Shown here in pieces: positions 47,386-55,839 of a stretch of 64,000 nucleotides of DNA (position 1 is its first letter; the number at the start of each line of letters is the position of its first letter). This DNA comes from Pseudomonadota bacterium. GTDB lineage: Bacteria > Pseudomonadota > Gammaproteobacteria > Burkholderiales > Burkholderiaceae_C. A model generated the notes under the pieces. That model was not told where the DNA came from. It searched no databases and saw only the letters and a program-made list of their open reading frames with translations. The stretch lies in assembly GCA_018241895.1 (NCBI GenBank), contig JAFECX010000035.1:1-64000 (forward strand), written 5' to 3'. Both the position numbers and the translations under genes were made by a program.

Positions 47386-48590
47386 GCGACCCGATTGCCG
47401 CGCTGCGCCGTCAGCTCGAACAACTCGAAGAGCGCCGTGCGAGCGGCCGGCTCGATGCGGCGTCCTACGCGCGCGACAAGGCCCGCCTCGAGCGCGAACT
47501 GGTCGACCGCGTCATGGCCGCCGAGCGTCCGAAGACCAGGGCCGCGGGTGACGCGCCCAGAGCGCGCATCCCGGGCCGCATGGCCGCGCTGCTGGCGAGC
47601 GCAGTCGCCGTCTTCGCCGTCGCCGGCTACTCGGTCACCGGGTCACCGAACCTGATCTTCGGCGCGCCGCCCCAGGCGCAGTCCGGGGGTGCGCACGAGG
47701 TCGACGGCGCGCCGTTCGCGGCCGCGGTCGAGAAGCTCGCGCAAAAGCTCGACGAGCAGCCCGACAACTTCGAAGGCTGGGCGCTGCTCGCGCACTCGTA
47801 CGCGCAGATGGGGCGCTTTGCCGATGCGGTGCGCGCCTACGGCAAGGCCGCTGCGCTCGACGGCAACGACGCACGGCTGCTCGTCGACTATGCCGATGCG
47901 CTGGCCGTGGTCAACGACCGCAACCTCGAGGGCGAGCCCACGAAGCTCATCGAGCGCGCACTCGCCCTCGACCCCGACAACGCCAAGGCGCTGGCGCTGG
48001 CCGGCACCGCCGCGTTCAACCGCAAGGACTACAAGGGCGCGGTGCGGGCATGGGAGCGCCTGGCCGCGGTCGCGCCAGCCGACAGCCCGTTCCAGCGCCA
48101 GGTGCACGACAGCATCGCCGAGGCGCGCGAACTGGGTGGCCTCGGCCCGGCGGTGGCACCGGCGGGGGCGGCGGCGCCCGCCCCGCTGGCAGCGACGGCG
48201 ACGGCAAGCGCTGCCCCCGGCGGCAAGGCCGTCGCCACAGGCGGCGCCCTCGTCACCGGCACGGTGCGCCTCGCGCCGGCGCTGCTTGCGCAGACACGCC
48301 CCGAGGACACGGTGTTCGTCTTTGCGCGCGCGGCCGAGGGCCCGCGCATGCCGCTGGCCATCGTGCGCAAGCAGGTGCGCGACCTGCCGTTCGCGTTCAC
48401 GCTCAGCGACGAGATGGCGATGGCGCCGCAGGCGCGCCTGTCGCTGCACCCCAAGGTCGTGATCGACGCCCGCGTGAGCAAGAGCGGGCAGGCGCAACCG
48501 GCGGCCGGCGACCTCACCGGACGCTCGGCCACCGTAGCCAACAACGCCCGCGACGTCGTGGTGGAGATCGACGACGTGGTCAGGAACTGA
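47382..48590 (+). CDS. ccmI: Cytochrome c maturation protein CcmI (TPR)
   Basis: A 402-residue protein with an N-terminal coiled segment (ALRRQLEQLEERRASGRLD), one membrane helix near 65-85, and a periplasmic tetratricopeptide domain (WALLAHSYAQMGRFADAVRAY). The C-terminal part has the strand-rich domain of CcmI proteins that binds apocytochrome. It ends in a TGA that is also the first base position of a repeat element. It completes the ccmABCDEFGHI operon. Confidence 0.92.
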
Positions 48591-48659
48591 GAACCTTTGA
48601 ACGAACCACTCACGCCCAGTCGCGCCGCTCGGGCGCGACCGCTTCATTCACTGGTTCCG
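48590..48659. mobile_element. MITE-like element, 70-bp internally deleted copy
   Basis: Same inverted ends as the 161-bp copy at 42534 (left GAACCTTTGAACGAACC, right inner strand reading GGAACCAGTGAATGAA), with the interior reduced to CGCGCCGCTCGGGCGCGACC. It starts on the last base of the ccmI stop codon. Confidence 0.75.
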
Positions 48660-48713
48660 AGCGCGGCCGGCGCGCCGCGGCGCTCGCACCCAACCGTTCA
48701 ACAAGGAATCGAC

Positions 48714-48938
48714 ATGCCGATCTACGAGTACGCCTGCCGCGACTGCGGCCAGCAGTTCGAGACCCTGGTGCGCTCGGACACCGTGCCCGAGTGCCCGGGC
48801 TGCCACTCCAGGCAGCTCGAACGCCAGCTCTCGGTGTTCGCCACCGCGAGCAGCGGCCCCGAGGCGATGCCGTTGCCGCCCGGCGCCTGCGGCGCCTGCG
48901 GCCACCCGGACGGCCCGGGCAGTTGCGCGCTGCAGTGA
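48714..48938 (+). CDS. FmdB-like zinc-ribbon regulatory protein
   Basis: A 74-residue protein with ATG behind AAGGA. MPIYEYACRDCGQQFE and CPGC (C8/C11, C27/C30) form the single zinc ribbon of the FmdB family. A second Cys-rich tail (C59, C62, C71) is an addition that is common in betaproteobacterial homologues. Function is uncertain; FmdB itself was proposed to regulate an amidase or formamidase gene. Confidence 0.85.
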   Translation: MPIYEYACRDCGQQFETLVRSDTVPECPGCHSRQLERQLSVFATASSGPEAMPLPPGACGACGHPDGPGSCALQ

Positions 48939-49019
48939 GCACGCGCGGCTGCGCGCGCCACTTTTCGCGGCCGCGCGACGCAACTCTCGCGGTCGCGGGC
49001 GGCCGCCGCCGCGCGCACC

Positions 49020-50765
49020 TCAGCGTTTGCGTACGTACTGCCCGGGCGCGTCGTCGAGCACCTTGTAGCCTGCAGCCGGCGCACCGATCGCCGGCGGCTT
49101 GGTGCGCGCGCTCGAATGCGCGGCCAGCCATTGCTGCCACGCCGGCCACCACGAGCCCTGGTGCAGGCTGGCGGCCTCGACCCATTCGTCGGGCGTCAGG
49201 TGCGGGTCGGCCAGGCGCCGCGTCCCGAGGCGATAGCGGCGCTTCGGGTTCACGGCGCCGCTGACGATGCCGGCGTTGTGCCCGCCCGAGGTCAGCAAGA
49301 ACGTGAAGTCGTCCGAGCGCACCAGGTTGTCGACCTTGTAGACCGAGCGCCAGGGGGCGACGTGATCGCTCTCGGTGCCGACCACGAACATCGGCAGCGC
49401 GATGTCCGACAGCCGCACCGTCTGCCCGTCGACCGGGAAGCGGTTGGTCGCCAGTTCGTTGTCGAGGTACAGGCGGTACAGATACTCCGAGTGCATGCGC
49501 CAGGGCATGCGCGTGCCGTCGGCGTTCCAGGCCATCAGATCGATCATCGGCTCGCGCCGGCCCTTGAGGTACTGGTTGACGAACGGCTGCCAGATCAGGT
49601 CCTGCGAGCGCAGCAGCGCGAACGCGCCCGCCATCTGCTTGCTCTCGAGCACGCCCTTGCGGTGCATCGACGCCTCCAGCATCGCGAGCTGGCTCGGGTT
49701 GATGAAGAAGGCGAGCTCGCCGGGCTCCGAGAAGTCGGTCTGGGCGGCGAACAGCGTCATCGACGCGAGGCGCCGCTCACCCCCGCGCGCCAGGGCCGCG
49801 ACGCCGATCGCGAGCAGCGTGCCGCCGATGCAGTACCCCACCGCGTGCACCTTGCGCTCGGGCACGATCGCGCTCACGGCGTCGAGTGCGGCGCGCAGAC
49901 CCAGCGCCACGTAGTCGTCCATGCCGAGGTCGCGGTCGCTCGGGTCGGGGTTCTTCCACGACATCATGAACACCGTGTGGCCCTGATCGACGAGGTACTT
50001 GACGAGCGAGTTGCGCGCGCTCAGGTCGAGGATGTAGTACTTCATGATCCAGGCCGGCACGATGAGCAGCGGCTCGGCATGCACGTCCTTGGTCGTCGGC
50101 TCGTACTGGATCAGCTCGATCAGGTCGTTGCGCAGCACGACCTTGCCCGGCGTCACCGCGACCGTCCTGCCGACCTCGTATTCGGCACTGGCGGCCGGGG
50201 CGGCACCGTTCAACGTGCCTTGCAGGTCCTCGATCCAGTTCTGCAGCCCGCGCATGAGGTTGGCGCCGCGCTCGGAGGTGGTCAGCGCCAGCAGCTCGGG
50301 GTTGGCCGCCAGGCAGTTGGACGGCGACGAGCCGTCCAGCAGCATGCGCACCGCGAAGCCGAGCAGCTGCGCGTGGTAGTCGCTCACGCCGGCGACGTCG
50401 CTCACCGTCTCCTGCATCAGCCGGGCGCTGTTCTGGTAGGCGCGCGCATAGACGTTGAACGGGAATTGCGTCCAGGCCTCGCCTTCGAAGCGCCGGTCCG
50501 GGCCGCCCCCGAGGTCTTCGCTCGGCGCGATGCGGCCGCCGGCCAGCGCGCGCAGCGCGAAGGCCCAGGTGTCGCCGGCACGCGCCAGCGCGTGCGTGCG
50601 CAACTCCTGCCGCTTGGCCGGCGCCAGCGCCATGTGCATGGCCCAGTCGGCCCACGCGGTGGTGAACGCCGTCGGCGCCAGGCCGGCGGTCATCTGCCCG
50701 AGCTGGGCGCGGTATTCGCGGTCGAAATCCTGTGTGCTGGGGGCAGGTTTGCGCGTCGGCTTCAT
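49020..50765 (-). CDS. phaC: Class I poly(3-hydroxyalkanoate) synthase
   Basis: A 581-residue enzyme from the ATG at 50765. The lipase-like box GYCIGG carries the catalytic Cys; the Asp and His are expected in VGTESDHVAPW and TSGGHNAGIV. It polymerises (R)-3-hydroxyacyl-CoA into storage granules and, as a class I enzyme, needs no PhaE or PhaR. Its N-terminal block PFNVYARAYQNSARLMQET is typical. It follows an SDR gene on the same strand by about 120 bp, which suggests a supply of hydroxyacyl-CoA. Confidence 0.93.
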   Translation of the reverse strand: MKPTRKPAPSTQDFDREYRAQLGQMTAGLAPTAFTTAWADWAMHMALAPAKRQELRTHALARAGDTWAFALRALAGGRIAPSEDLGGGPDRRFEGEAWTQFPFNVYARAYQNSARLMQETVSDVAGVSDYHAQLLGFAVRMLLDGSSPSNCLAANPELLALTTSERGANLMRGLQNWIEDLQGTLNGAAPAASAEYEVGRTVAVTPGKVVLRNDLIELIQYEPTTKDVHAEPLLIVPAWIMKYYILDLSARNSLVKYLVDQGHTVFMMSWKNPDPSDRDLGMDDYVALGLRAALDAVSAIVPERKVHAVGYCIGGTLLAIGVAALARGGERRLASMTLFAAQTDFSEPGELAFFINPSQLAMLEASMHRKGVLESKQMAGAFALLRSQDLIWQPFVNQYLKGRREPMIDLMAWNADGTRMPWRMHSEYLYRLYLDNELATNRFPVDGQTVRLSDIALPMFVVGTESDHVAPWRSVYKVDNLVRSDDFTFLLTSGGHNAGIVSGAVNPKRRYRLGTRRLADPHLTPDEWVEAASLHQGSWWPAWQQWLAAHSSARTKPPAIGAPAAGYKVLDDAPGQYVRKR

Positions 50766-50886
50766 GGCCACACCTCGAAGTGCCGTGAGTATTGCAGCGC
50801 GGCCGCCGGGCCGCCGGAGCGCCGCTGCGATAGCGCCGCGCACGCCGCTGCGGCAGCGCGCGCGCGGATGTCCGGTGCGGCGTCGC

Positions 50887-51702
50887 TCAGGCCGGCGCGT
50901 GCCAGCCGGCGTCGACCCACAGCTCGCCGCTCACGGCCGAGTTGGCGAGCATGAAGCAGATCGCGTCGGCGATCTCGTCGGGCTCGATCAGACGGCCGAG
51001 CTGGGTGTAGGGCAGGATGTTCTTGGCGACGTAGTCCTCGCCCATCGCGCGCACCATCGGCGTGTCGGTGAAGCCCGGGTGGATGACCCCGCAGCGCACG
51101 CCGTGGAACATCGCCTCCTTCATGATCGTCGCCGCCGCGCCTTCGAGCCCGGCCTTGGTGCTCGCATACGAGATCTGGCCGCGATTGCCCTGCGACGAGA
51201 CCGAGCCGATGAACACCACCGAGCCCTGCATCCCCTCCTCGGGCACCCAGCGCTTGAGCCCGGCGGCGGCACGCTCCGCGGCGATGCGGCCGATCATCTC
51301 GAGCGCCCAGTACACCGGCGCGATCAGGTTCACCTCGACGACGAGGCGGAACTGCTCGAGCGGATAGATGCGCGCCTTGCCGCTCGCCTTGTCGATGCGC
51401 ACCGCGAGATCGTCGCGCGTGATGCCGGCCGCCGGCACGCACATCGTGACCGCACCGTAGCGGCCCTGCATCGCATCGAAGACCGAGGCGCGGAACTTCG
51501 GGTCGGTGGTGTCGCCCTGGAACGGGACCGCGAACGTGCGCCCGGCCTCGGCGTTGAGCTTGGCGGCCACGTCTTCGACCGCCTCGCTCATGTCGACCAG
51601 CGCCACCGCGGCGATGCCGCGCCGGGCCATCGCCGCCGCGACCGCACGACCGATGCCGCTCGCGCCGCCGGTGATCACCGCCACTCTCTTGCCCATGTCC
51701 AT
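50887..51702 (-). CDS. Short-chain dehydrogenase/reductase
   Basis: A 271-residue classical SDR. The start at 51702 has GAGAGG 6 nt upstream. It has the cofactor motif TGGASGIG and catalytic YASTK, with VFIGSVSS in between and an extended active-site region (KASGKARIYPLEQF). It resembles acetoacetyl-CoA/3-hydroxyacyl-CoA reductases but is longer than PhaB (about 246 residues), so a direct role in PHA supply is suggested by position only. Confidence 0.85.
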   Translation of the reverse strand: MDMGKRVAVITGGASGIGRAVAAAMARRGIAAVALVDMSEAVEDVAAKLNAEAGRTFAVPFQGDTTDPKFRASVFDAMQGRYGAVTMCVPAAGITRDDLAVRIDKASGKARIYPLEQFRLVVEVNLIAPVYWALEMIGRIAAERAAAGLKRWVPEEGMQGSVVFIGSVSSQGNRGQISYASTKAGLEGAAATIMKEAMFHGVRCGVIHPGFTDTPMVRAMGEDYVAKNILPYTQLGRLIEPDEIADAICFMLANSAVSGELWVDAGWHAPA

Positions 51703-51802
51703 GGAATGCCTCTCGTCCTTTTGGTGCAGTGCAGCAATTCTACGGCGCAATGGCTTGTCGTGCGCTGACAGCCCGGCCGCGCAGGGGCTCGGCGCGGGCC
51801 GC

Positions 51803-53374
51803 TCAGGACACGCGGGGCGGCACGGCAGCCACCTGCCAGCAGCCGAGCAGGCTCGCAACCGCCAGCGGCTCGTCGGTGCGCACCTCGAGCGTCCAGGCGC
51901 GCTCGTCGTCGCCGAGCGGCTCTTCGACGGCGGCGAGCGTGTCGAGCACCGCTTCGTCGGCCTCCGAGGCATCGGCGCGCGCCGCGCGGCGCTCGCGCAC
52001 GCGCTCGCGCAGCACCGCGATCGGCGCCTGGCAGTCGAGGATCGCGAACGGCACCTGCATGCGCGCGGCCAGCGCGCGCATGCGATCGCGCTGCTCGCGC
52101 CTGAGGAAGGCGGCGTCGACGATGGTCGGGTAGCCGGCTTCGAGCGCGCCGCGCGCCAGGGCGGCCAGGCGCGCATAGGTGGCCTCGGTGTCGGCCGCGC
52201 CGTACAGGTCGCCGACGGCTTTCGAGTCGGCCAGCGCCGCCAGCCCGGCGGCGCGCTTGCGCTCGACGTCCGAGCGCAGGCGCACTGCGCCCGCGCGCTC
52301 GAGCAACTGCTGCGACACGCGCGTCTTGCCCGAACCGGGCAGTCCGTGCATGACGAGCAGCCGCGGCACGCCCGGCTCGGCCAGCCGTTCGGCCAGGCGC
52401 AGGTAGTCGGCCGCGGTGTGGCCGTTGCCGGGCACGTGCGCGGCCGCGCGCAACGCGTAGACGAGCGCGCGCACGAGCGCGCGGTAGACCATGAACAGCG
52501 GCAGCACGGCCAGCCCGTCGTGGTCGCCGCTCACCTCGAGATAGGCGTCGAGCACACCGAAGGCCAGATCGCGCCGGCCGTGCGCGAGCAGGTCCATCAG
52601 CAGGAAGGCGAGATCGTTCATCACGTCGATCCAGCGCAGCGCGGGGTCGAACTCGATGCAGTCGAAGGCCGTGATCTCGTCTTCGGCGACGAGGATGTTG
52701 GCCAGGTGCAGGTCGCCGTGGCCCTCGCGCACGCGGCCCGCGGCGCGCCGCCCGGCCAGCCGCGGCGCGAGCGCAGCCACGCGGTCGTCGAACCAGCGGC
52801 CGAGCGCGGCGCAGACGGCAGGATCGGCGTGCGCCGCCAGCCCCACCAGCGCCCGCTGCGCGTCGTCGAGCACGGCCTGCGGTGCGCCCCAGCCCGAGTC
52901 GGCCGGCGCCTGCGGTGCGTCGCGGTGGAATTCGGCGAGGCGCCGCGCGAAGTGCCCGAGCGCCTCGGCATCGAGCCGGCCGCGTTCGAGCCGCTCGCTG
53001 GCCAGCGCATGCGGCGGCAGCCGGTGCATCTTCACCGCGTACTCGATGACCGCGCCGCGGCCCTCGAGGCTGGGCCCGCCCGCTGCCTCGCGCACCGGCA
53101 CGACGCCGATGTACAGGCGCGGCGCGAGGCGCCGGTTCAGGCGCACTTCCTCCTCGCAGTAGCGGCGGCGCGCGTCGAGCGTGCCGAAATCGAGGAAGCC
53201 GAGCTGCAGCGGCTTCTTGATCTTGTACGCGAACGCGCCGGCCAGCAGCACCCACGAGATGTGGGTCTCGATCAGGCTCGTCGGCAATCCCTGCGACTCG
53301 AAGCGCGCGCGCAGTGCCGCCGCCACGTCCTTGGCGCCACGCGCGGCCTGCGGCACGATGGGGTTCGACACCAT
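51803..53374 (-). CDS. Bifunctional aminoglycoside-phosphotransferase-like / AAA ATPase protein
   Basis: A 523-residue cytoplasmic protein with two domains. Residues to about 320 form an APH-like kinase fold with EGHGDLHLANIL (catalytic loop, HGDLH) and DCIEFDP (metal-binding Asp). After a linker, residues from about 340 form a P-loop kinase with GLPGSGKTR. This fused family is common in proteobacteria; no substrate is known. It is upstream of the SDR and phaC on the same strand with a 100-bp gap, so it may not belong to their operon. Confidence 0.82.
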   Translation of the reverse strand: MVSNPIVPQAARGAKDVAAALRARFESQGLPTSLIETHISWVLLAGAFAYKIKKPLQLGFLDFGTLDARRRYCEEEVRLNRRLAPRLYIGVVPVREAAGGPSLEGRGAVIEYAVKMHRLPPHALASERLERGRLDAEALGHFARRLAEFHRDAPQAPADSGWGAPQAVLDDAQRALVGLAAHADPAVCAALGRWFDDRVAALAPRLAGRRAAGRVREGHGDLHLANILVAEDEITAFDCIEFDPALRWIDVMNDLAFLLMDLLAHGRRDLAFGVLDAYLEVSGDHDGLAVLPLFMVYRALVRALVYALRAAAHVPGNGHTAADYLRLAERLAEPGVPRLLVMHGLPGSGKTRVSQQLLERAGAVRLRSDVERKRAAGLAALADSKAVGDLYGAADTEATYARLAALARGALEAGYPTIVDAAFLRREQRDRMRALAARMQVPFAILDCQAPIAVLRERVRERRAARADASEADEAVLDTLAAVEEPLGDDERAWTLEVRTDEPLAVASLLGCWQVAAVPPRVS

Positions 53375-53488
53375 GGGCGCCGAGATTGCCCTGCCCCATG
53401 CGCGGCCGGCTTGAGCACGCTCACGCGGTGCGGCGATCGGCCGCAGGCCCCGGCCGCCCCATCCCAGCGCCGATGGGCGCAGACCCTC

Positions 53489-54271
53489 TCAGGCCGCGGC
53501 GCGCGCTGCTTGTGCGACGGCGTTGCGGGCGCTGCCCCGGGTCGCACGCTGCATCTCGTGCAGCGCGTCGACGTCGACGATCTCGATGTCGCGGTGCGAC
53601 ACCGCGATGCAGCCGCCGTTGGCCAGGCCGGTGAGCGCGCGGCTCACGGTCTCGTGCGCGACACCGAGGCAGTTCGCGATGTCGCGGCGCGTCATGCGCA
53701 GGCGCAGCCGGTGGCCCGACTGGCCGAGCGCGGCCTGGCGCCGCGCCAGATGCAGCAAGAAGCGCGCGACGCGCACCTCGGAGCTCGGTGCCGCCATCAG
53801 GTATTGCGTGTCACCACGGCGCTGCAGCTCGGCGCCGCTGGCATGCAGCAGCAGTTGCGCCAGCGCGGGCACCTCGCGGCTCGTGGCCAGCAGATCGCCG
53901 AAGGGCAGCACGACGACCGCCGAGTCCTCGAGCGCGACCGCATTGCTCGCATGCTGCTGGCCGCACAACGCGTCCAGCCCCAGCATGTCGCCGCGCAGCG
54001 CGAAGCCCAGCACCTGCTCGTAGCCCTCGACGTCGTTCTGCGTCGACTTGAAGCTGCCCGAGGCGACGAAGTACAGGTGCTGCAGCGGCTGGCCTTCGAC
54101 GTACAGCGTCGCCAGCGCGGGGATGCGGCGCAACGAGTAGTCGATGGCGTCGGTGTCGGGGCCAGCGAGCTCGCCGATGCCGGCCCAGCGCAGCAGGTCG
54201 CTGGCATGCAGCTGGGCCGCTCCGCGGCGCCGATCCTCGATGCGGGTGATGCTGGCAGCACGCAGGTCCAT
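53489..54271 (-). CDS. Crp/Fnr-family transcription regulator
   Basis: A 260-residue regulator with GAGGAG before the ATG at 54271. An N-terminal cyclic-nucleotide-like beta-roll (VEGQPLQHLYFVASGSFK, LRGDMLGLDALCG) is followed by a helix-turn-helix RDIANCLGVAHETVSRAL. It lacks the N-terminal cysteine cluster of Fnr, so it is not an iron-sulfur oxygen sensor. It is close to Dnr/CooA-like or cAMP-type members. The effector is unknown. Neighbours are a response regulator gene and a universal stress gene. Confidence 0.85.
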   Translation of the reverse strand: MDLRAASITRIEDRRRGAAQLHASDLLRWAGIGELAGPDTDAIDYSLRRIPALATLYVEGQPLQHLYFVASGSFKSTQNDVEGYEQVLGFALRGDMLGLDALCGQQHASNAVALEDSAVVVLPFGDLLATSREVPALAQLLLHASGAELQRRGDTQYLMAAPSSEVRVARFLLHLARRQAALGQSGHRLRLRMTRRDIANCLGVAHETVSRALTGLANGGCIAVSHRDIEIVDVDALHEMQRATRGSARNAVAQAARAAA

Positions 54272-54428
54272 TCGACGCTCCTCGCACGGGGAGGGCGATG
54301 CATGCGCCCGATCCCTCGCCCCGAGCATCGCCGCCATGCAGCGGCCGCGCCATCGGCGCAAGCTGCGCCGCGTTGTGGGAACGCCGCCCGTGGAGACAGC
54401 CGAATCCGACGGTCGGGTCGGAATCCTC

Positions 54429-55109
54429 CTACCCGGCGCCCCGCATGCCGGTGGCATCCTCGAACAGCCGGTGCTCGAGGCCGTAGCGGATCAGCGCCGC
54501 CGTGCTGTCCAGCCCCATCTTCTCGAGCACGCGCGCCTTGTGCGTGCTCACCGTCTTGATCGACAGGTGCAGCGCGTCGGCGATGTCGGTCAGCCGCTGG
54601 CCGCAGACGATGCGGCGGAAGACCTCGAACTCGCGGTCCGAAAGACTCGCATGGCGCGGCGCCTCGCGCAGCGTGCTCAGGCCCATCGCCAGCCGCTCGG
54701 CGAGCGACGCCGTGACGTAGCCGCCGCCACCGGCCACCTTGCGGATCGCCTGCACGAGTTCGCCGCCGGCGCTGTCCTTGGTGAGGTAGGCGCTGGCGCC
54801 GCAGCGGAACGCGCGCATCGCATACTGCTCCTCGGCGTGCATCGTCAGCACCAGCACCGCGACGTGCGGGAACTCGGTCTTGACGCGGCGGATGAGGTCC
54901 ATGCCGCTCATGCCGGGCATCGAGAGGTCGAGCACGGCCACGTCCACCGCCAGCCGGCGCAGCAGTTCGAGCGCCTCGTGGCCGGTGGCCGCCTCGCCGG
55001 CCACGTGCATGCCCGGCGTCGACTCGAGCAGCCGCCGCAGGCCTTCGCGCATGAGCTGATGGTCGTCGGCGAGGACGACGCTGATGTCGAGCGACGGGGC
55101 CTGGGTCAT
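54429..55109 (-). CDS. NarL/FixJ-family response regulator
   Basis: A 226-residue regulator from the ATG at 55109: receiver domain with D15/D16, phospho-acceptor D61 (AVLDLSMPG) and K111 (LTKDS), then a LuxR-type DNA-binding domain (LSDREFEVFRRIVCGQRLTDIA, ISIKTVSTHK-like helix). No kinase gene is adjacent. A 43-codon open stretch without a start codon (WHPLHDNLASLPLEKA) ends in a stop that overlaps this ATG, possibly the tail of a lost partner gene. Confidence 0.88.
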   Translation of the reverse strand: MTQAPSLDISVVLADDHQLMREGLRRLLESTPGMHVAGEAATGHEALELLRRLAVDVAVLDLSMPGMSGMDLIRRVKTEFPHVAVLVLTMHAEEQYAMRAFRCGASAYLTKDSAGGELVQAIRKVAGGGGYVTASLAERLAMGLSTLREAPRHASLSDREFEVFRRIVCGQRLTDIADALHLSIKTVSTHKARVLEKMGLDSTAALIRYGLEHRLFEDATGMRGAG

Positions 55110-55299
55110 GCCTTCTCCAGCGGCAGGCTGGCGAGATTGTCGTGCAGCGGGTGCCAGCGGGTCGTCCGCGGGTCGGCGGTCGGACGTCCGTGGCGCGGCG
55201 CCGGGCGCGCCGCGCTGCGCACGCGCGCTGCGCAGGCTCAACGCCGCGGCCGCTTCGGCGCAGTAGCATGGATTCGGACGTTGCCCAAGGAGAAAGCGC

Positions 55300-55758
55300 A
55301 TGTACCGCAAGATCCTCGTGCCCCTGGACGGCAGCCCGACCTCGGCGTGCGGGCTCGACGAGGCCATGGGCCTGGCGCGCGCGACCGGCGCCAGCCTGGT
55401 GCTGCTGCACGTCATCGACGCCTTTCCGCTCACGATGGACATGGGCAGCGCCCACGCCTGGGATCTGCTGATCGACGGCATGCAAAAGCACGCGCGCGAA
55501 CTGCTCGAGCAGGCGCAGGCCACGGCGCGCGAGCAGGGCGTGAGCACGAGCGATCGCCTGATCGAGTTCCCCGCGCTGCGCGTGGCCGACGTCATCGTCG
55601 ACGAGGCCAAGACGCAGGGTTGCGACCTGATCGTGATGGGCACGCACGGGCGGCGCGGCTTCAGGCACGCGATGATGGGCAGCGACGCCGAGCGTGTGCT
55701 GCGCCTGAGTCCGGTGCCGGTGCTGGTGGTCAGGCATCCCGAAGCACGCCCCGCGTGA
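55300..55758 (+). CDS. Universal stress protein, UspA family
   Basis: A 152-residue protein with AAGGAG before the ATG. The ATP-binding motif G-2X-G-9X-G-S is complete (GTHGRRGFRHAMMGSDAE), so it belongs to the nucleotide-binding branch. It is likely cytoplasmic and stress-responsive. It is divergent from the response regulator gene. Confidence 0.92.
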   Translation: MYRKILVPLDGSPTSACGLDEAMGLARATGASLVLLHVIDAFPLTMDMGSAHAWDLLIDGMQKHARELLEQAQATAREQGVSTSDRLIEFPALRVADVIVDEAKTQGCDLIVMGTHGRRGFRHAMMGSDAERVLRLSPVPVLVVRHPEARPA

Positions 55759-55839
55759 GCCGCAAGCGCTGCGGCGCGCGCACCCGGCACGGCATCGGCG
55801 CCGCGCTCGACGCGCGCGCGGCGCCGCTGAGCGCGCGCG

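Noticed and set aside
50887-51702. Naming the SDR gene phaB
   Set aside because: Only position next to phaC supports it; the protein is about 25 residues longer than PhaB and has an extended active-site segment.
53489-54271. Classification of the Crp-family regulator as Fnr
   Set aside because: The N-terminal cysteine cluster needed for a [4Fe-4S] oxygen sensor is absent.
55107-55240. A 43-codon open stretch ending WHPLHDNLASLPLEKA before the response regulator gene
   Set aside because: It has no start codon and is bounded by an in-frame stop; it may be the tail of a lost gene, but the evidence is too weak for a feature.
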